From positions 186,001 to 250,000 of the forward strand of contig JAVJTA010000003.1 in assembly GCA_040219135.1 (NCBI GenBank): a stretch of DNA of 64,000 nt. The letters run 5' to 3'. Every line of letters begins with the position of its first letter. Position 1 is the stretch's first letter. Under the pieces are notes generated by a model. The model was not told where the DNA came from and did no database searches. It saw only the letters and a program-made list of their open reading frames with translations. This DNA is from UBA7803 sp040219135. GTDB lineage: Bacteria; Pseudomonadota; Gammaproteobacteria; Pseudomonadales; Azotimanducaceae. A program made the translations under genes and the position numbers. This document shows, piece by piece, positions 26,679 through 35,296 of the stretch.

Positions 26679-27443
26679 ATGACGGGCATCGACGAGCTCT
26701 ACAGCCTTCAGGGCGACGTGGCGGTGGTCACGGGCGCAGGCCGGGGGATCGGCGAAGGAATCGCCAAAGTGTTCGCCGGCGCCGGTGCCCGCGTGGTCTG
26801 TGCGGCCCGGCGCGCCGACGAGATCGAGCGGGTCGCGGCCGAGATCCGTGACAGCGGCGGGCAGGCGATCGCCGTGGCCACCGACGTCACCGATGAGTCC
26901 GCCGTCGAAGCGCTGGCGGCGGCCGCCATCGGCGAGTTCGGCGGCCTGGACGTCTGGGTGAACAACGCCGGCGGCTCGCCGCTGCAGATGCCGCTGGTCG
27001 AACTGCCGCGCAGCGAGTGGGATGCCACCATTGCGCTCAATCTGACCGCCATCTGGGTGTGCACGCGGATCGCCGCCAGCCACATGCAGGACGGCGGCCG
27101 GGTGCTGAACATCTCCTCGCTGGCGGCGGAAACGGTGATTCCCGGCAGCGGCCACTACGCCGCGGCGAAAGCGGGCTGCAACCTGCTGACGAAGACCTTC
27201 GCGACCGAACTGGGGCCGCGGATCCGAGTCAACGGGATCATGCCCGGCATGGTGCCGACGGAGATCGCCATGAAGGCGATGAAGCTCAGCGACGAGGATC
27301 TGCCGCGGCTGGAAAAAGCGCTGCGTCTGCCTGCCGGGCGCCTGGGCACGCCGGTCGACCTGGGCGCGGCGGCTTTGTTTCTGGTATCGCCGGGCGCGGC
27401 GTGGATAACTGGACAGGTCCTGAAGGTATCCGGCGGACCCTGA
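26679..27443 (+). CDS. Short-chain dehydrogenase/reductase
   Basis: NAD(P)-dependent oxidoreductase of 254 residues. It has the Rossmann motif VVTGAGRGIGEGIAKVF, NNAGG, and the catalytic Ser and Tyr-x-x-x-Lys (YAAAK). The C-terminus ITGQVLKVSGGP is usual for the classical family. It starts 11 nt after the P450 stop; an in-frame GTG at 26661 would overlap it. A role in oxidising a P450 product is inferred from position only. Confidence 0.9.
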   Translation: MTGIDELYSLQGDVAVVTGAGRGIGEGIAKVFAGAGARVVCAARRADEIERVAAEIRDSGGQAIAVATDVTDESAVEALAAAAIGEFGGLDVWVNNAGGSPLQMPLVELPRSEWDATIALNLTAIWVCTRIAASHMQDGGRVLNISSLAAETVIPGSGHYAAAKAGCNLLTKTFATELGPRIRVNGIMPGMVPTEIAMKAMKLSDEDLPRLEKALRLPAGRLGTPVDLGAAALFLVSPGAAWITGQVLKVSGGP

Positions 27444-27507
27444 TTCCGCCACGATGCGGCGCTGGTTCGTTACGAAAACACTTGGAATTCGTCCCAGGAC
27501 GGGGACA

Positions 27508-28446
27508 ATGCGCCGCATGAAAGCGCTTGTCTCTCGGTGGTTCGTGGCGGCCCTGGCCGTCGTTCAGTTCGCGACCCTGGCTGCAGCACCCCCTGCCCGG
27601 GCGGCGGCCTATGGCCTCGGCGTCGATACCCAGGTGGTCGGCGGGGTGGTACCCCTGAAGACGCGCTACGAAGACACGCTTGCCTCGGTGGCGGAAGCAC
27701 AGGGGCTGGGCTGGCGGGAACTCATCGACGCCAATCCCGACATCGATCCGTGGCTGCCCGGGGACGGCACCGTCATCGACCTGCCGACCCGCTACGTGCT
27801 GCCGTCCGGCGCCCGGGAAGGGGTGGTAATCAACGTCTCCGAGTTCCGCCTTTACTATTTCCCGCCGGGTGGCCAGATGGTGGTCACCTACCCGGTGGGG
27901 CTGGGCCGGCTGGACTTTCCGACGCCGCTGGTCGAAACGGAAGTGAAGAGCGTGGTGCCCAATCCGACCTGGACTCCGGGCCCCACGGCGCGCCGGGAGC
28001 ATGCCGAGCGGGGCGATCCGCTGCCGACGGTGGTGCCGCCGGGCCCCGACAATCCCATGGGCACTATCGCCATCGTCCTCGGCATCCCGAGCTACTTCAT
28101 CCATGGCACCAACCAGCCGTTCGCCGTGGGTCAGACCGCGAGCCTCGGCTGCATCCGGATGTACAACGAGCACGTGGAAACGCTCGCGGAGATGGTGCGC
28201 CGCGGGATGCCGGTGCGGATCGTCAACGAGCCCTACAAGGTGGGCTGGCGCGATGGCGACCTGTATGCGGAGGTGCACAAAGACATCTACGGCACGGTAC
28301 CGCCCGAAGAACTGGAGCGCCACATCAGGGCCGTCGCCGGTGACCGGGTCGAGAGCGTCGACTGGGCGCTCGTGCAGTACCTGCTCGAGGAGTCGACGGG
28401 AATCCCCACCCGGATTCAGCGCAACGAGGCCCAGGCCCGCCGCTGA
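27508..28446 (+). CDS. L,D-transpeptidase (YkuD family) with LysM-like region
   Basis: Periplasmic enzyme that makes 3-3 cross-links or attaches lipoprotein to peptidoglycan. It has 312 residues with a signal peptide (ALVSRWFVAALAVVQFATLA), a LysM-like segment (YEDTLASVAEAQGLGWRELI), and the YkuD domain. The catalytic motif has His199 in FIHGTNQP and Cys215 in SLGCIRMYN. The ErfK/YbiS-like arrangement (LysM then YkuD) is common in gammaproteobacteria. ATG 27508 is used; a second ATG at 27517 is equally possible. Confidence 0.9.
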   Translation: MRRMKALVSRWFVAALAVVQFATLAAAPPARAAAYGLGVDTQVVGGVVPLKTRYEDTLASVAEAQGLGWRELIDANPDIDPWLPGDGTVIDLPTRYVLPSGAREGVVINVSEFRLYYFPPGGQMVVTYPVGLGRLDFPTPLVETEVKSVVPNPTWTPGPTARREHAERGDPLPTVVPPGPDNPMGTIAIVLGIPSYFIHGTNQPFAVGQTASLGCIRMYNEHVETLAEMVRRGMPVRIVNEPYKVGWRDGDLYAEVHKDIYGTVPPEELERHIRAVAGDRVESVDWALVQYLLEESTGIPTRIQRNEAQARR

Positions 28447-28460
28447 GGCCGGCGCGCGTT

Positions 28461-28760
28461 TCAGCCGCCGGGGTTCATCGACTGGGAGATGATGGCGAAG
28501 CCCTCGGTCGCCGCCAGCCGCTTGCCGACCACGGCCTGGTATTCCGGCGACTCGTACCACGCTTTGGCCGCCTCCGTGGACTCGAATTTGATGATCACGG
28601 TCTGCGGGCCCGGCGGCGTACCTTCCACGGTCTCGGCGGCCACATCGAAGGCCACCAGTTCGGCGCCGGCGGCCTGCAGGGTCGGCCCGGCGCCTGCCGA
28701 GTACTCCTGGTACAGCGCCGGATCTTTGACCAGGTATTGAGCGATGAAGTAGGCGGCCAT
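28461..28760 (-). CDS. DUF1330 family protein
   Basis: The product has 99 residues, a ferredoxin-like fold of the dimeric alpha-beta barrel group. AAYFIAQYLVKDPALYQEY at the N-terminus and VIIKFESTEAAKAWYESPEY are the family signatures. Function is unknown. It is divergent from the VOC gene. Confidence 0.9.
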   Translation of the reverse strand: MAAYFIAQYLVKDPALYQEYSAGAGPTLQAAGAELVAFDVAAETVEGTPPGPQTVIIKFESTEAAKAWYESPEYQAVVGKRLAATEGFAIISQSMNPGG

Positions 28761-28835
28761 AAAGTCTCTCCGTTGGTGCTGCGCCTGAGTATCCCACGGA
28801 GTCGGGTTGCGCGCCGCCCCGTTCGGAAGGGAAAC

Positions 28836-29276
28836 ATGAAACAGTCATCGCCCATGGAAGTCGGAATCGCCGTCATCGACCTCGAGCGCATGTATGCCTT
28901 CTACACCGGTGTGCTCGGCTGCGTGGAGGTGCGGCGGGCACAGATCCCGCCGGATCTGAGCAGGCCGCTGACGCTGGCCGCCGACGGCTACCTCTGCGTG
29001 TGGCTGCAGACACCGGGCGCCGAGGTGATCAAACTGATGAGCGCGCCGTCGGCGCCGCAGCGAATCGATGCCCCGGAGTATCTGACCGGGCGCACGGGCG
29101 TTGCCTATCTCACTTTCTACTGCGCAGACCTCGCCGAGGTGCTCGCAAAGGCAGAGGCGGCGGGCGCCGTGCTGCGTTCGGACCGCGCCCTGATCGGGGA
29201 GAACGCGCCGATGAAGCTGTGCTTCTTCGCCGATCCGGAGGGAAACGTCATCGAGCTGGTGCAGAAGGCTGCGTGA
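28836..29276 (+). CDS. VOC-superfamily (glyoxalase/bleomycin resistance-like) protein
   Basis: The product has 146 residues with paired beta-alpha-beta-beta-beta units. EVGIAVIDLERMYAFYTGVLG starts the first unit and VAYLTFYCADLAEVLAKAEA the second, ending FFADPEGNVIELVQ with the typical metal-site Glu. The first metal position is degenerate, so its enzymatic class is uncertain. It overlaps the end of the convergent MFS gene by 29 bp. Confidence 0.85.
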   Translation: MKQSSPMEVGIAVIDLERMYAFYTGVLGCVEVRRAQIPPDLSRPLTLAADGYLCVWLQTPGAEVIKLMSAPSAPQRIDAPEYLTGRTGVAYLTFYCADLAEVLAKAEAAGAVLRSDRALIGENAPMKLCFFADPEGNVIELVQKAA

Positions 29277-30606
29277 GTGGACTCGTGCGGTGCCATTCGC
29301 GAAATGCGCCCATGCCGCTGACCATGAGCAGCAGCGCAACGGGTGCGACCACGAGCGACACCAGCGTCAGTGACACGTGCACGCGCGTCGGATCGCCGAT
29401 CAGGTAGTCGGTGGTCACTGCCACCAGCGTCGGTCCGAGCCCCAGACCGATGACGTTGGTGGAGACGACGTACAGGCCGGCGAGTACGCCACGCATCGTG
29501 TTCGGGGTCACGAGCTGGGTGACGTAGGTCATGAGCGCGAGTGGCAGCGTCACGAAATAGCTCGCCGCCCCGATGCAGACCAGCGCGCCCGCACCGGATG
29601 ATTGCCAGGGCAGCGGGGCGATGCACAGCGCGATGGCCGCCGCGGCATAGGCACCGATACGCAACGGGTAGTCGGTGTGTCCGCGTCGTTCCAGCCAGCG
29701 GCCGAGGATCGGGCCGCTCAACACGCCGAGAGAGCCCGCCACGAGCGCGATGACGCCGTAGATGCGGCCTGCGTCGGCCAGATTCCAGCCGTACACGCGC
29801 ACCAGAATCGTCGGCACCCAGCCCTGCAGGCCGTAGAGGACGACGACCAGGAACGGCACGCCGAGCAGCACCGCGCAGTAGATGCGCCACTGGCTGCGCA
29901 TGAACCCGAGCACGTCGCGCCACCCGGGCGCCAGCGGCGGTGCCCGGCCGATATGGCGACGCGGCGGATTCGGGAGCGTGGCAATCAGCGCCGCGATCGC
30001 CAGGCCCGGTAGCGCAACGGCCATGAACGTGAACTGCCAGGCGGCCACCCGGCCGACCAGCGGCAGCTCGATCACGCCGGCTTCACCTACCCAGTCGATG
30101 ACGTGGGCGCCGCCGATGAGCGCCAGGCCGCCGCCGAGGTACGGCCCCATCAGATAGAAGCTGACCGGACGGGCAAGCCGGTCCGGCGGGAAGTAGTCCG
30201 CCAGCAGCGACCAGGCGGCCGGCGTGACGGACGCTTCGCCGGCACCAACGCCCATGCGTGCGGCGAGCAGCTGCCCGTAGCTGCTCGACAGGCCGCAGGC
30301 GAACGTCGTGACGCTCCATACCAGGACACCGCCGATCAGAACGAGAACCCGGTTGAAACGGTCCGCCAGACGGCCGATGGGCACGCTCATGACGACGTAG
30401 GGAATGACGAAGGCGAGCCCCTGGAGAAAGCTGATACCCGTGTCGGTGAGCTGGAGGTCCTGGCGGATGGGCTCCACCAGCAGATTCAGCACCTGCCGGT
30501 CGACGAAGGAAAACGTGTAGGCGAGGGTGAGGATCAGGGTCGCGTACCAGCCCACGCGAGCCGCGGGCCACGGCTGCTGCGCATGCATGCTGTCTGCCTG
30601 CGGCAT
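29248..30606 (-). CDS. Major facilitator superfamily transporter
   Basis: The product has 452 residues and about 12 membrane helices. The N-terminal FVDRQVLNLLVEPIRQDLQL and the GRLADRFNR loop 2-3 motif are those of the Spns/sphingolipid-like or aromatic-acid MFS branch common in degradation loci. The substrate is unknown. It lies 51 nt downstream of the acyl-CoA synthetase gene in the same direction, so it may import a carboxylic acid that this enzyme activates. Confidence 0.85.
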   Translation of the reverse strand: MPQADSMHAQQPWPAARVGWYATLILTLAYTFSFVDRQVLNLLVEPIRQDLQLTDTGISFLQGLAFVIPYVVMSVPIGRLADRFNRVLVLIGGVLVWSVTTFACGLSSSYGQLLAARMGVGAGEASVTPAAWSLLADYFPPDRLARPVSFYLMGPYLGGGLALIGGAHVIDWVGEAGVIELPLVGRVAAWQFTFMAVALPGLAIAALIATLPNPPRRHIGRAPPLAPGWRDVLGFMRSQWRIYCAVLLGVPFLVVVLYGLQGWVPTILVRVYGWNLADAGRIYGVIALVAGSLGVLSGPILGRWLERRGHTDYPLRIGAYAAAAIALCIAPLPWQSSGAGALVCIGAASYFVTLPLALMTYVTQLVTPNTMRGVLAGLYVVSTNVIGLGLGPTLVAVTTDYLIGDPTRVHVSLTLVSLVVAPVALLLMVSGMGAFREWHRTSPLTQPSAPAR

Positions 30607-30657
30607 CAGACCTGCCGCATCAGCAACGCCTCGCGGCGGCCCCGGACAACTCCGGCA

Positions 30658-32283
30658 TCAGCTCAGCAGCTCACGCAGCTTGAACTTCTGCACCTTCGTG
30701 CTCGACATCGGCCATTCGTCCACGAAGCGCACGGCCCGCGGTACCTTGAAGCTGGCCAGCCCCGCACGGCAGTGGTCGATGAGTTCCGCCTCGGTGGCGC
30801 TCGCGCCGGGCGCCAGCTCGACGAAGGCCACCGGAACTTCCTGCAGCCGCGCATCCTCGCGTCCGATCACCTGCGCCAGCTGCACCGCCGGGTGTCGTGC
30901 CAGCCAGGATTCGATCTCCAGGGCCGCGACGTTTTCACCGCCGACCTTGAGCATATCCTTGATGCGCCCGTGATAGCAGATCGCGTCGCGCGCGGTCACG
31001 CTGCACAGATCGCCGGTCCGCAGCCAGCCATCGTGGAAGCTCTCGGCATTCTTTTCCGGGCTCTTGTGATAGCCGCTGAACACCGAGTAGCCGCGCACCC
31101 ACAGCTCGCCGCGCTCGCCTGGCGCCACTTCCTCGAGCGTCTCCGGGTCGGTGATGCGCACCTCGAGACCGGGAAACGGCACGCCACAGGTATGCAATCG
31201 CTCATCCAGGCTCTCGTCGGGATGGTTGAAGGCGATCACGCCCCCTGCCTCGGTGAGGCCGTATGCGCCCGTCTGCACGGCCTGCGGGAAGGCGTCCTGG
31301 AACCGTCGCAGCATCTCCACCGGCGCGACGTTGTTGATGCGACGGAGTGCAGAGAGGTCCGTCGACGCGAAGTCCGGGTGACTGATCAGGTCGTTGGTGA
31401 CGGTCGGAAAGCTCGGAAAGGCGACGGTCACGCGATCGCGCGCCAGCATCGCCAGCGCGGCGCCTGCCTCCACGTGGGTCATCGACGACAGGGCGGCGCC
31501 GGCGTCGAGACAGGCGAGAAACGGAAGAATGGCGGCCATGTGGAACATCGGCAGGGGAGCCCAGAACACGTCGTTCCCGTCGAGGAAGTAGCGCTCGCGG
31601 TTCATGTTGACGCCGTTGCGCACCAGCAGGCCGTGGCTCAGCGGGCACCCCTTGGGATTCGCCGTGGTCCCCGACGTGTACATCATGACGGCCGGCTGCT
31701 CCAGGAGAACGCGCACCCGCAGCGCGTCGACCTGCGCCGCCGGGCACTCCCGGGCCGCGGCTTCGAACCGGTCCCGGGGAATGAATCCTCGCGGCGTCTG
31801 CGCACCGAGCATGACGATGCCGGAGAGCCGCGGCGCCTGCGCGAGCCGCAGGGGATGCACGTCGTCCGCCCTGGCAAGATCGGGCAGAGCCGACTGCAGC
31901 CGGGCGCCGAAGTCGGCGTAGTCGGCGATGAGGTCCGACGTGACCAGAAGCTTGAGATCCGCATCGTCTATGACGTAGGCGAACTCCGCCGCCTTGAATC
32001 GCGCGTTCATCGGCACCGCAACGGCGCCAATGAGCGCGCAGCCGAGCAGCAGCTCCATGTACTCGAGGCAGTTGGCCATGAGGATGCCGACGTGGTCGCC
32101 CGGTCCGACGTCATGGACAATGAGGCTGCGCGCGCGGCCGTAGGCGGCGTCGACCAGCTGTTCGTAGCTGTGCCGTCGGTCAGGGAAGATCAGCGCCGGC
32201 CGGTCGCCAGCCTGATCGGCGGCGCGCAGCAGCAGGTCACCGATGGTGGTGACGAATATCCGATGCTCGGCGTTGGTCCGCAT
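30658..32283 (-). CDS. AMP-dependent acyl-CoA synthetase/ligase
   Basis: The product has 541 residues and activates a carboxylic acid to its CoA thioester through an acyl-AMP. The P-loop reads MYTSGTTANPKGCPLSHG. YGLTEAGGVIAFNH holds the A5 motif, and GWLRTGDLC and GRIKDMLKVGGENVAALEIE are motifs A7/A8. The C-terminal Lys near STKVQKFKLRELL would be the adenylation lysine. The start is ATG 32283; the TTG at 32295 is in frame but weaker. It is a medium- or long-chain type by overall resemblance, and the substrate is not determined. Confidence 0.85.
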   Translation of the reverse strand: MRTNAEHRIFVTTIGDLLLRAADQAGDRPALIFPDRRHSYEQLVDAAYGRARSLIVHDVGPGDHVGILMANCLEYMELLLGCALIGAVAVPMNARFKAAEFAYVIDDADLKLLVTSDLIADYADFGARLQSALPDLARADDVHPLRLAQAPRLSGIVMLGAQTPRGFIPRDRFEAAARECPAAQVDALRVRVLLEQPAVMMYTSGTTANPKGCPLSHGLLVRNGVNMNRERYFLDGNDVFWAPLPMFHMAAILPFLACLDAGAALSSMTHVEAGAALAMLARDRVTVAFPSFPTVTNDLISHPDFASTDLSALRRINNVAPVEMLRRFQDAFPQAVQTGAYGLTEAGGVIAFNHPDESLDERLHTCGVPFPGLEVRITDPETLEEVAPGERGELWVRGYSVFSGYHKSPEKNAESFHDGWLRTGDLCSVTARDAICYHGRIKDMLKVGGENVAALEIESWLARHPAVQLAQVIGREDARLQEVPVAFVELAPGASATEAELIDHCRAGLASFKVPRAVRFVDEWPMSSTKVQKFKLRELLS

Positions 32284-32648
32284 GGGTCGTAACAATCCCG
32301 ATGGGCGATCGCCATGATGCCCGATTCTGTAGCTTCCTGCCGGGCACCGGAAGCCCCGAATCCTCGACGAATGGCGGGCAGGAGGCGAGCGCGCCGGTGT
32401 TCTCAGACCTCGACCCGGAACAGGGCCTCGACTTCCGACGCCAGGCTAAAAGATGGGCGTTCAGCCAATCGGGCAGCCACTTGGGCACGTCCGGACTGCT
32501 GCACCATCGGTAGCGAAACGCCGAGTTCAGCGATGGGCTGCAGGACGATGGCCAGGTGAGGTGTTCGGGAAGTCGGCACTTGACTGGTACAAGACCGTGG
32601 CAGAGAAACCGGCTCTTGGCCGGGTTTGCTCTGGAACTCTGATTGTGT
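32284..32648. other. 365-nt region between the acyl-CoA synthetase and tRNA-Pro; possible gene remnant
   Basis: No intact gene is supported. On the minus strand an open frame of about 50 codons ending at 32401 reads LAIVLQPIAELGVSLPMVQQ, then SGRAQVAARLAERPSFSLAS and EVEALFRVEV. Its composition looks coding, but it has no convincing start. It may be the 3' relic of a lost gene. The region must also carry the synthetase promoter and the tRNA-Pro terminator. Confidence 0.35.
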
Positions 32649-32727
<79 letters not shown>

Positions 32728-32839
32728 GGGCGGGGATGATACCCGAATGCCCCGGAGCGGCAAAGTCGTGCCGGATGGCGCGTGATGTCGGTACGCCCGC
32801 CTACCGGACGACTCGGCGTCCGGCAGGCGACCGTCGTCG

Positions 32840-33970
32840 CTACTCCATCGTGGTACCCGACACCACCACGGTGACGCGCCGGTTCTGCGCGCGGCCTTCC
32901 GCCGTGTCGTTGCTGGCGATGGGTCGGGACTCACCGTAACCCCGGGCCGTCAGGCGGCTGGCGCCGATGCCGGAGTTGGTGATCGCCTGGACCACCGCCT
33001 GGGCGCGCCGCTCGGACAGGCCCTGGTTGTAGTCCGTGGCGCCGCTGCTATCGGTGTGACCTTCAATCACCGCCGTCGCGGACGGATACTGGCGCAGGAA
33101 GCGCAGCAGGTCGAACATCTCCTGCATGCCCACGCCGGTGATTTCCGCCGAGTTCAGGGCGAACTGCACGGTCAGGTTGAACGACACGGGCTTCTCGAGT
33201 TTGACCTCGCAGCCGCGCTCGTCGACCTTGGCGCCGGCCGGAGTGCCGGGGCAGGCGTCGCGGTGATCGGGCACGCCGTCGCCGTCGCTGTCCAGCGGGC
33301 AGCCGCGGGAGTCGACCTGCACGCCGGCCGGGGTGTTCGGGCAGCGGTCGCTGCCGTCCACCACGCCGTCACCGTCGCTGTCCACCGGGGCGGCCGGGGC
33401 GGGCGCCGGAGCCGGCGGCGGCGCGCTGCGGCCACCGAGCATCAGGGTCAGGCCAACGGTGGCCATCGGGGTGATGTCGTCGGCTTCGTTGTGATAAACG
33501 CCACGCACGTCGGCGCGGAACGCCAGACGGCTGTTCAGGTTGCTGAAGAAACCGATGCCGCCGTGCCACAGGTTGTCCTGGCTGTCGCTGCGCAGGTTGC
33601 GGTACTCGTACTCGCCGCGACCGCCGCCGACCACGATGTACGGCTGCCAGTTGGTCGGGTTGCCGACCTTGGTGATGAGGTTCAGCGACCAGTAGTCCAT
33701 CTCGCCCTCGGCACGGATGCCGCCGACCTCGATGCCGGGTTCGAAGTCGAACCACATCGCTTCGATGGAGATACGGTCGGTGGGCGCCCAGCCCAGGGCG
33801 CCGCCGAAGGACTCGTCGCCCGTGCGAAGGTCCGTGTCGTCCGGCTCCTGATAGGCGCCGCCGAGCAGCGAAATCGTGAACTGACCCTTTTCCGGGCCGC
33901 CTTCGGCGGCGCTGTGGCTGGCCCATCCGAGGGCGAGCAGCAGCAGGGTGACGGTCGATAGTAGGCGCAT
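32840..33970 (-). CDS. OmpA-family outer-membrane protein with thrombospondin type 3 repeats
   Basis: The product has 376 residues: a signal peptide (MRLLSTVTLLLLALGWASHS), an eight-stranded barrel (about 30-180), a Pro/Ala linker, and two calcium-binding type 3 repeats (DSDGDGVVDGSDRCP and DSDGDGVPDHRDACP). The C-terminal OmpA peptidoglycan-binding domain contains IEGHTDSSGATDYNQGLSE. It probably anchors the outer membrane to peptidoglycan. It is a single-gene unit, 114 nt after tRNA-Pro on the same strand. Confidence 0.9.
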   Translation of the reverse strand: MRLLSTVTLLLLALGWASHSAAEGGPEKGQFTISLLGGAYQEPDDTDLRTGDESFGGALGWAPTDRISIEAMWFDFEPGIEVGGIRAEGEMDYWSLNLITKVGNPTNWQPYIVVGGGRGEYEYRNLRSDSQDNLWHGGIGFFSNLNSRLAFRADVRGVYHNEADDITPMATVGLTLMLGGRSAPPPAPAPAPAAPVDSDGDGVVDGSDRCPNTPAGVQVDSRGCPLDSDGDGVPDHRDACPGTPAGAKVDERGCEVKLEKPVSFNLTVQFALNSAEITGVGMQEMFDLLRFLRQYPSATAVIEGHTDSSGATDYNQGLSERRAQAVVQAITNSGIGASRLTARGYGESRPIASNDTAEGRAQNRRVTVVVSGTTME

Positions 33971-34015
33971 CTGTGGCTCCTTGTGATTGTCGAGGCCTTC
34001 CTGGCCTCCGGCGGG

Positions 34016-34828
34016 TTACCGCCCTTCGAATTCCGCTTTGCGTTTTTCCATGAACGAGGCCATGCCTTCCCTGAAGTCCTCTGTCTGGAACAGTGGCAGC
34101 AACTGCAGGAACACGTGATGGACGTGGTCGTCGAAGGTCTCGTTCATCCCCATGCGCATCATGCGCTTGGAGGCCTGCACAGCCAGCGGCGCGTTGGCGG
34201 CGATCTCGCGGCCCAGTGCCTGAGCGGTGGCCAGGGTTTCGTCCGCTGGAACCACCTTCGACACCAGACCGAGGCGCTCACACTCTGCGGCGGGCAACGT
34301 ACGGCCGGTAAAAATGATCTCCGCCGCCTTGGACCATCCCAGCAGGCGCGGCAGAATCCACGTGCCTCCCGACTCCGGCACCACGCCGCGAGCGGTGAAG
34401 GCTGCCGCCAGTTTCGCGGCGTCCGCCATGATACGTATGTCGCAGCCTAAAGCTAGATCCATTCCATAACCGGCGGCGGAGCCGTTCAGCGCGCAAATGG
34501 TCGGGGTGTCCAGGCTGTGCAGCACCGTGGGCGGCGTATTGCGCAGATCCAGGTTGGTGGGGGTCGAGCGCTTGTCCGATAGACCGGTCGCGATGCCGCC
34601 GCCGCGCAGGTCGAGCCCGGCGCAGAAGAACCGTCCGCTGCCGGTGATCACGATGGCGCGGACGTCCGGATCGGCGTTGGCATCGAGCAGCCGGCGGGTC
34701 AGGGCGTCCAGCATGGGCCCGGAAATGGTGTTCTGAACGTCGGGCCGGTTCAGCGTCAGGGTGGCCACGTGATCGGCCACCTCGTAGAGCACGTCGTGGG
34801 TTTCGAGTTTGTCGGATGCAGCGGCCAT
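34016..34828 (-). CDS. Enoyl-CoA hydratase/isomerase family protein
   Basis: Crotonase-fold enzyme of 270 residues. It has LTLNRPDVQNTISGPMLDAL, the oxyanion loop GRFFCAGLDLRG, and the second loop NGSAAGYGMDLALGCDIRIM. The catalytic Glu position lies in PESGGTWILPRLLG. The start at 34828 follows GAGGAA. The usual role is hydration or isomerisation of unsaturated acyl-CoA in lipid breakdown; the exact substrate is not predictable. Confidence 0.9.
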   Translation of the reverse strand: MAAASDKLETHDVLYEVADHVATLTLNRPDVQNTISGPMLDALTRRLLDANADPDVRAIVITGSGRFFCAGLDLRGGGIATGLSDKRSTPTNLDLRNTPPTVLHSLDTPTICALNGSAAGYGMDLALGCDIRIMADAAKLAAAFTARGVVPESGGTWILPRLLGWSKAAEIIFTGRTLPAAECERLGLVSKVVPADETLATAQALGREIAANAPLAVQASKRMMRMGMNETFDDHVHHVFLQLLPLFQTEDFREGMASFMEKRKAEFEGR

Positions 34829-35001
34829 GGCGGATTTCCTCTCTTGGCTGAGTTCGGGTGGTTGACGGGACGGGTAGTGCACGGGACCGGTCGTGATCCA
34901 TGAAATTACGAGTTTGAGAATTGATCCGCAAGCTCGCGCACCCGCCTGGCAGGCTCCGCGGGCGCCCACTAGATTTAGGGAAACCCTGGCGGAACCGACG
35001 G

Positions 35002-35226
35002 ATGCCCCACAACGATCAAGGACTCGTAGACCTCCTCGAGATCTACCATGCGCGTCAGCTGCGGGACCAGATCCTCAGCGAGCTGCGGCGCCTGCGAGTC
35101 CACGACCCGTTGAATCCGTTCCAGGACCAGGCGCGGCGCCGCGAGCTGCGCAGCTACTACGAGGCCATGCTGCTCACCGTGGCGGAACTGCTCGGCAGCC
35201 TGGGCGACGATCTTCCGCTCGGCTAG
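35002..35226 (+). CDS. Small conserved-looking protein, 74 residues, function unknown
   Basis: The ATG at 35002 gives PHNDQGLVDLLEIYHARQLR..., a helical, charged protein with no membrane segment or metal motif. The earlier in-frame ATG at 34921 would add non-conserved-looking sequence. Its stop codon falls in the first copy of the 14-bp repeats that separate it from the convergent NUDIX gene. No family is recognised. Confidence 0.5.
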   Translation: MPHNDQGLVDLLEIYHARQLRDQILSELRRLRVHDPLNPFQDQARRRELRSYYEAMLLTVAELLGSLGDDLPLG

Positions 35227-35296
35227 GTGTGCGGCCGGCCAGGTGCGGCCGGCCAGGTGCGGCGGGCCACGTGCGGCCGGCTAGGTGCGGTCCGGC
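35224..35296. repeat. Five tandem copies of a GC-rich 14-bp unit between convergent genes
   Basis: The unit is CAGGTGCGGCCGGC. Copies lie at 35224-35239 (2 extra bases), 35240-35253 (perfect), 35254-35267 (1 change), 35268-35281 (1 change) and 35282-35296 (1 extra base). The outer copies carry TAGGTG and supply the stop codon TAG (35224-35226) of the plus-strand gene and part of the 3' end of the NUDIX gene. Confidence 0.8.

Noticed and set aside
30103..32292. 729-codon plus-strand frame over the MFS and acyl-CoA synthetase genes
   Set aside because: Antisense shadow of two genes with clear motifs.
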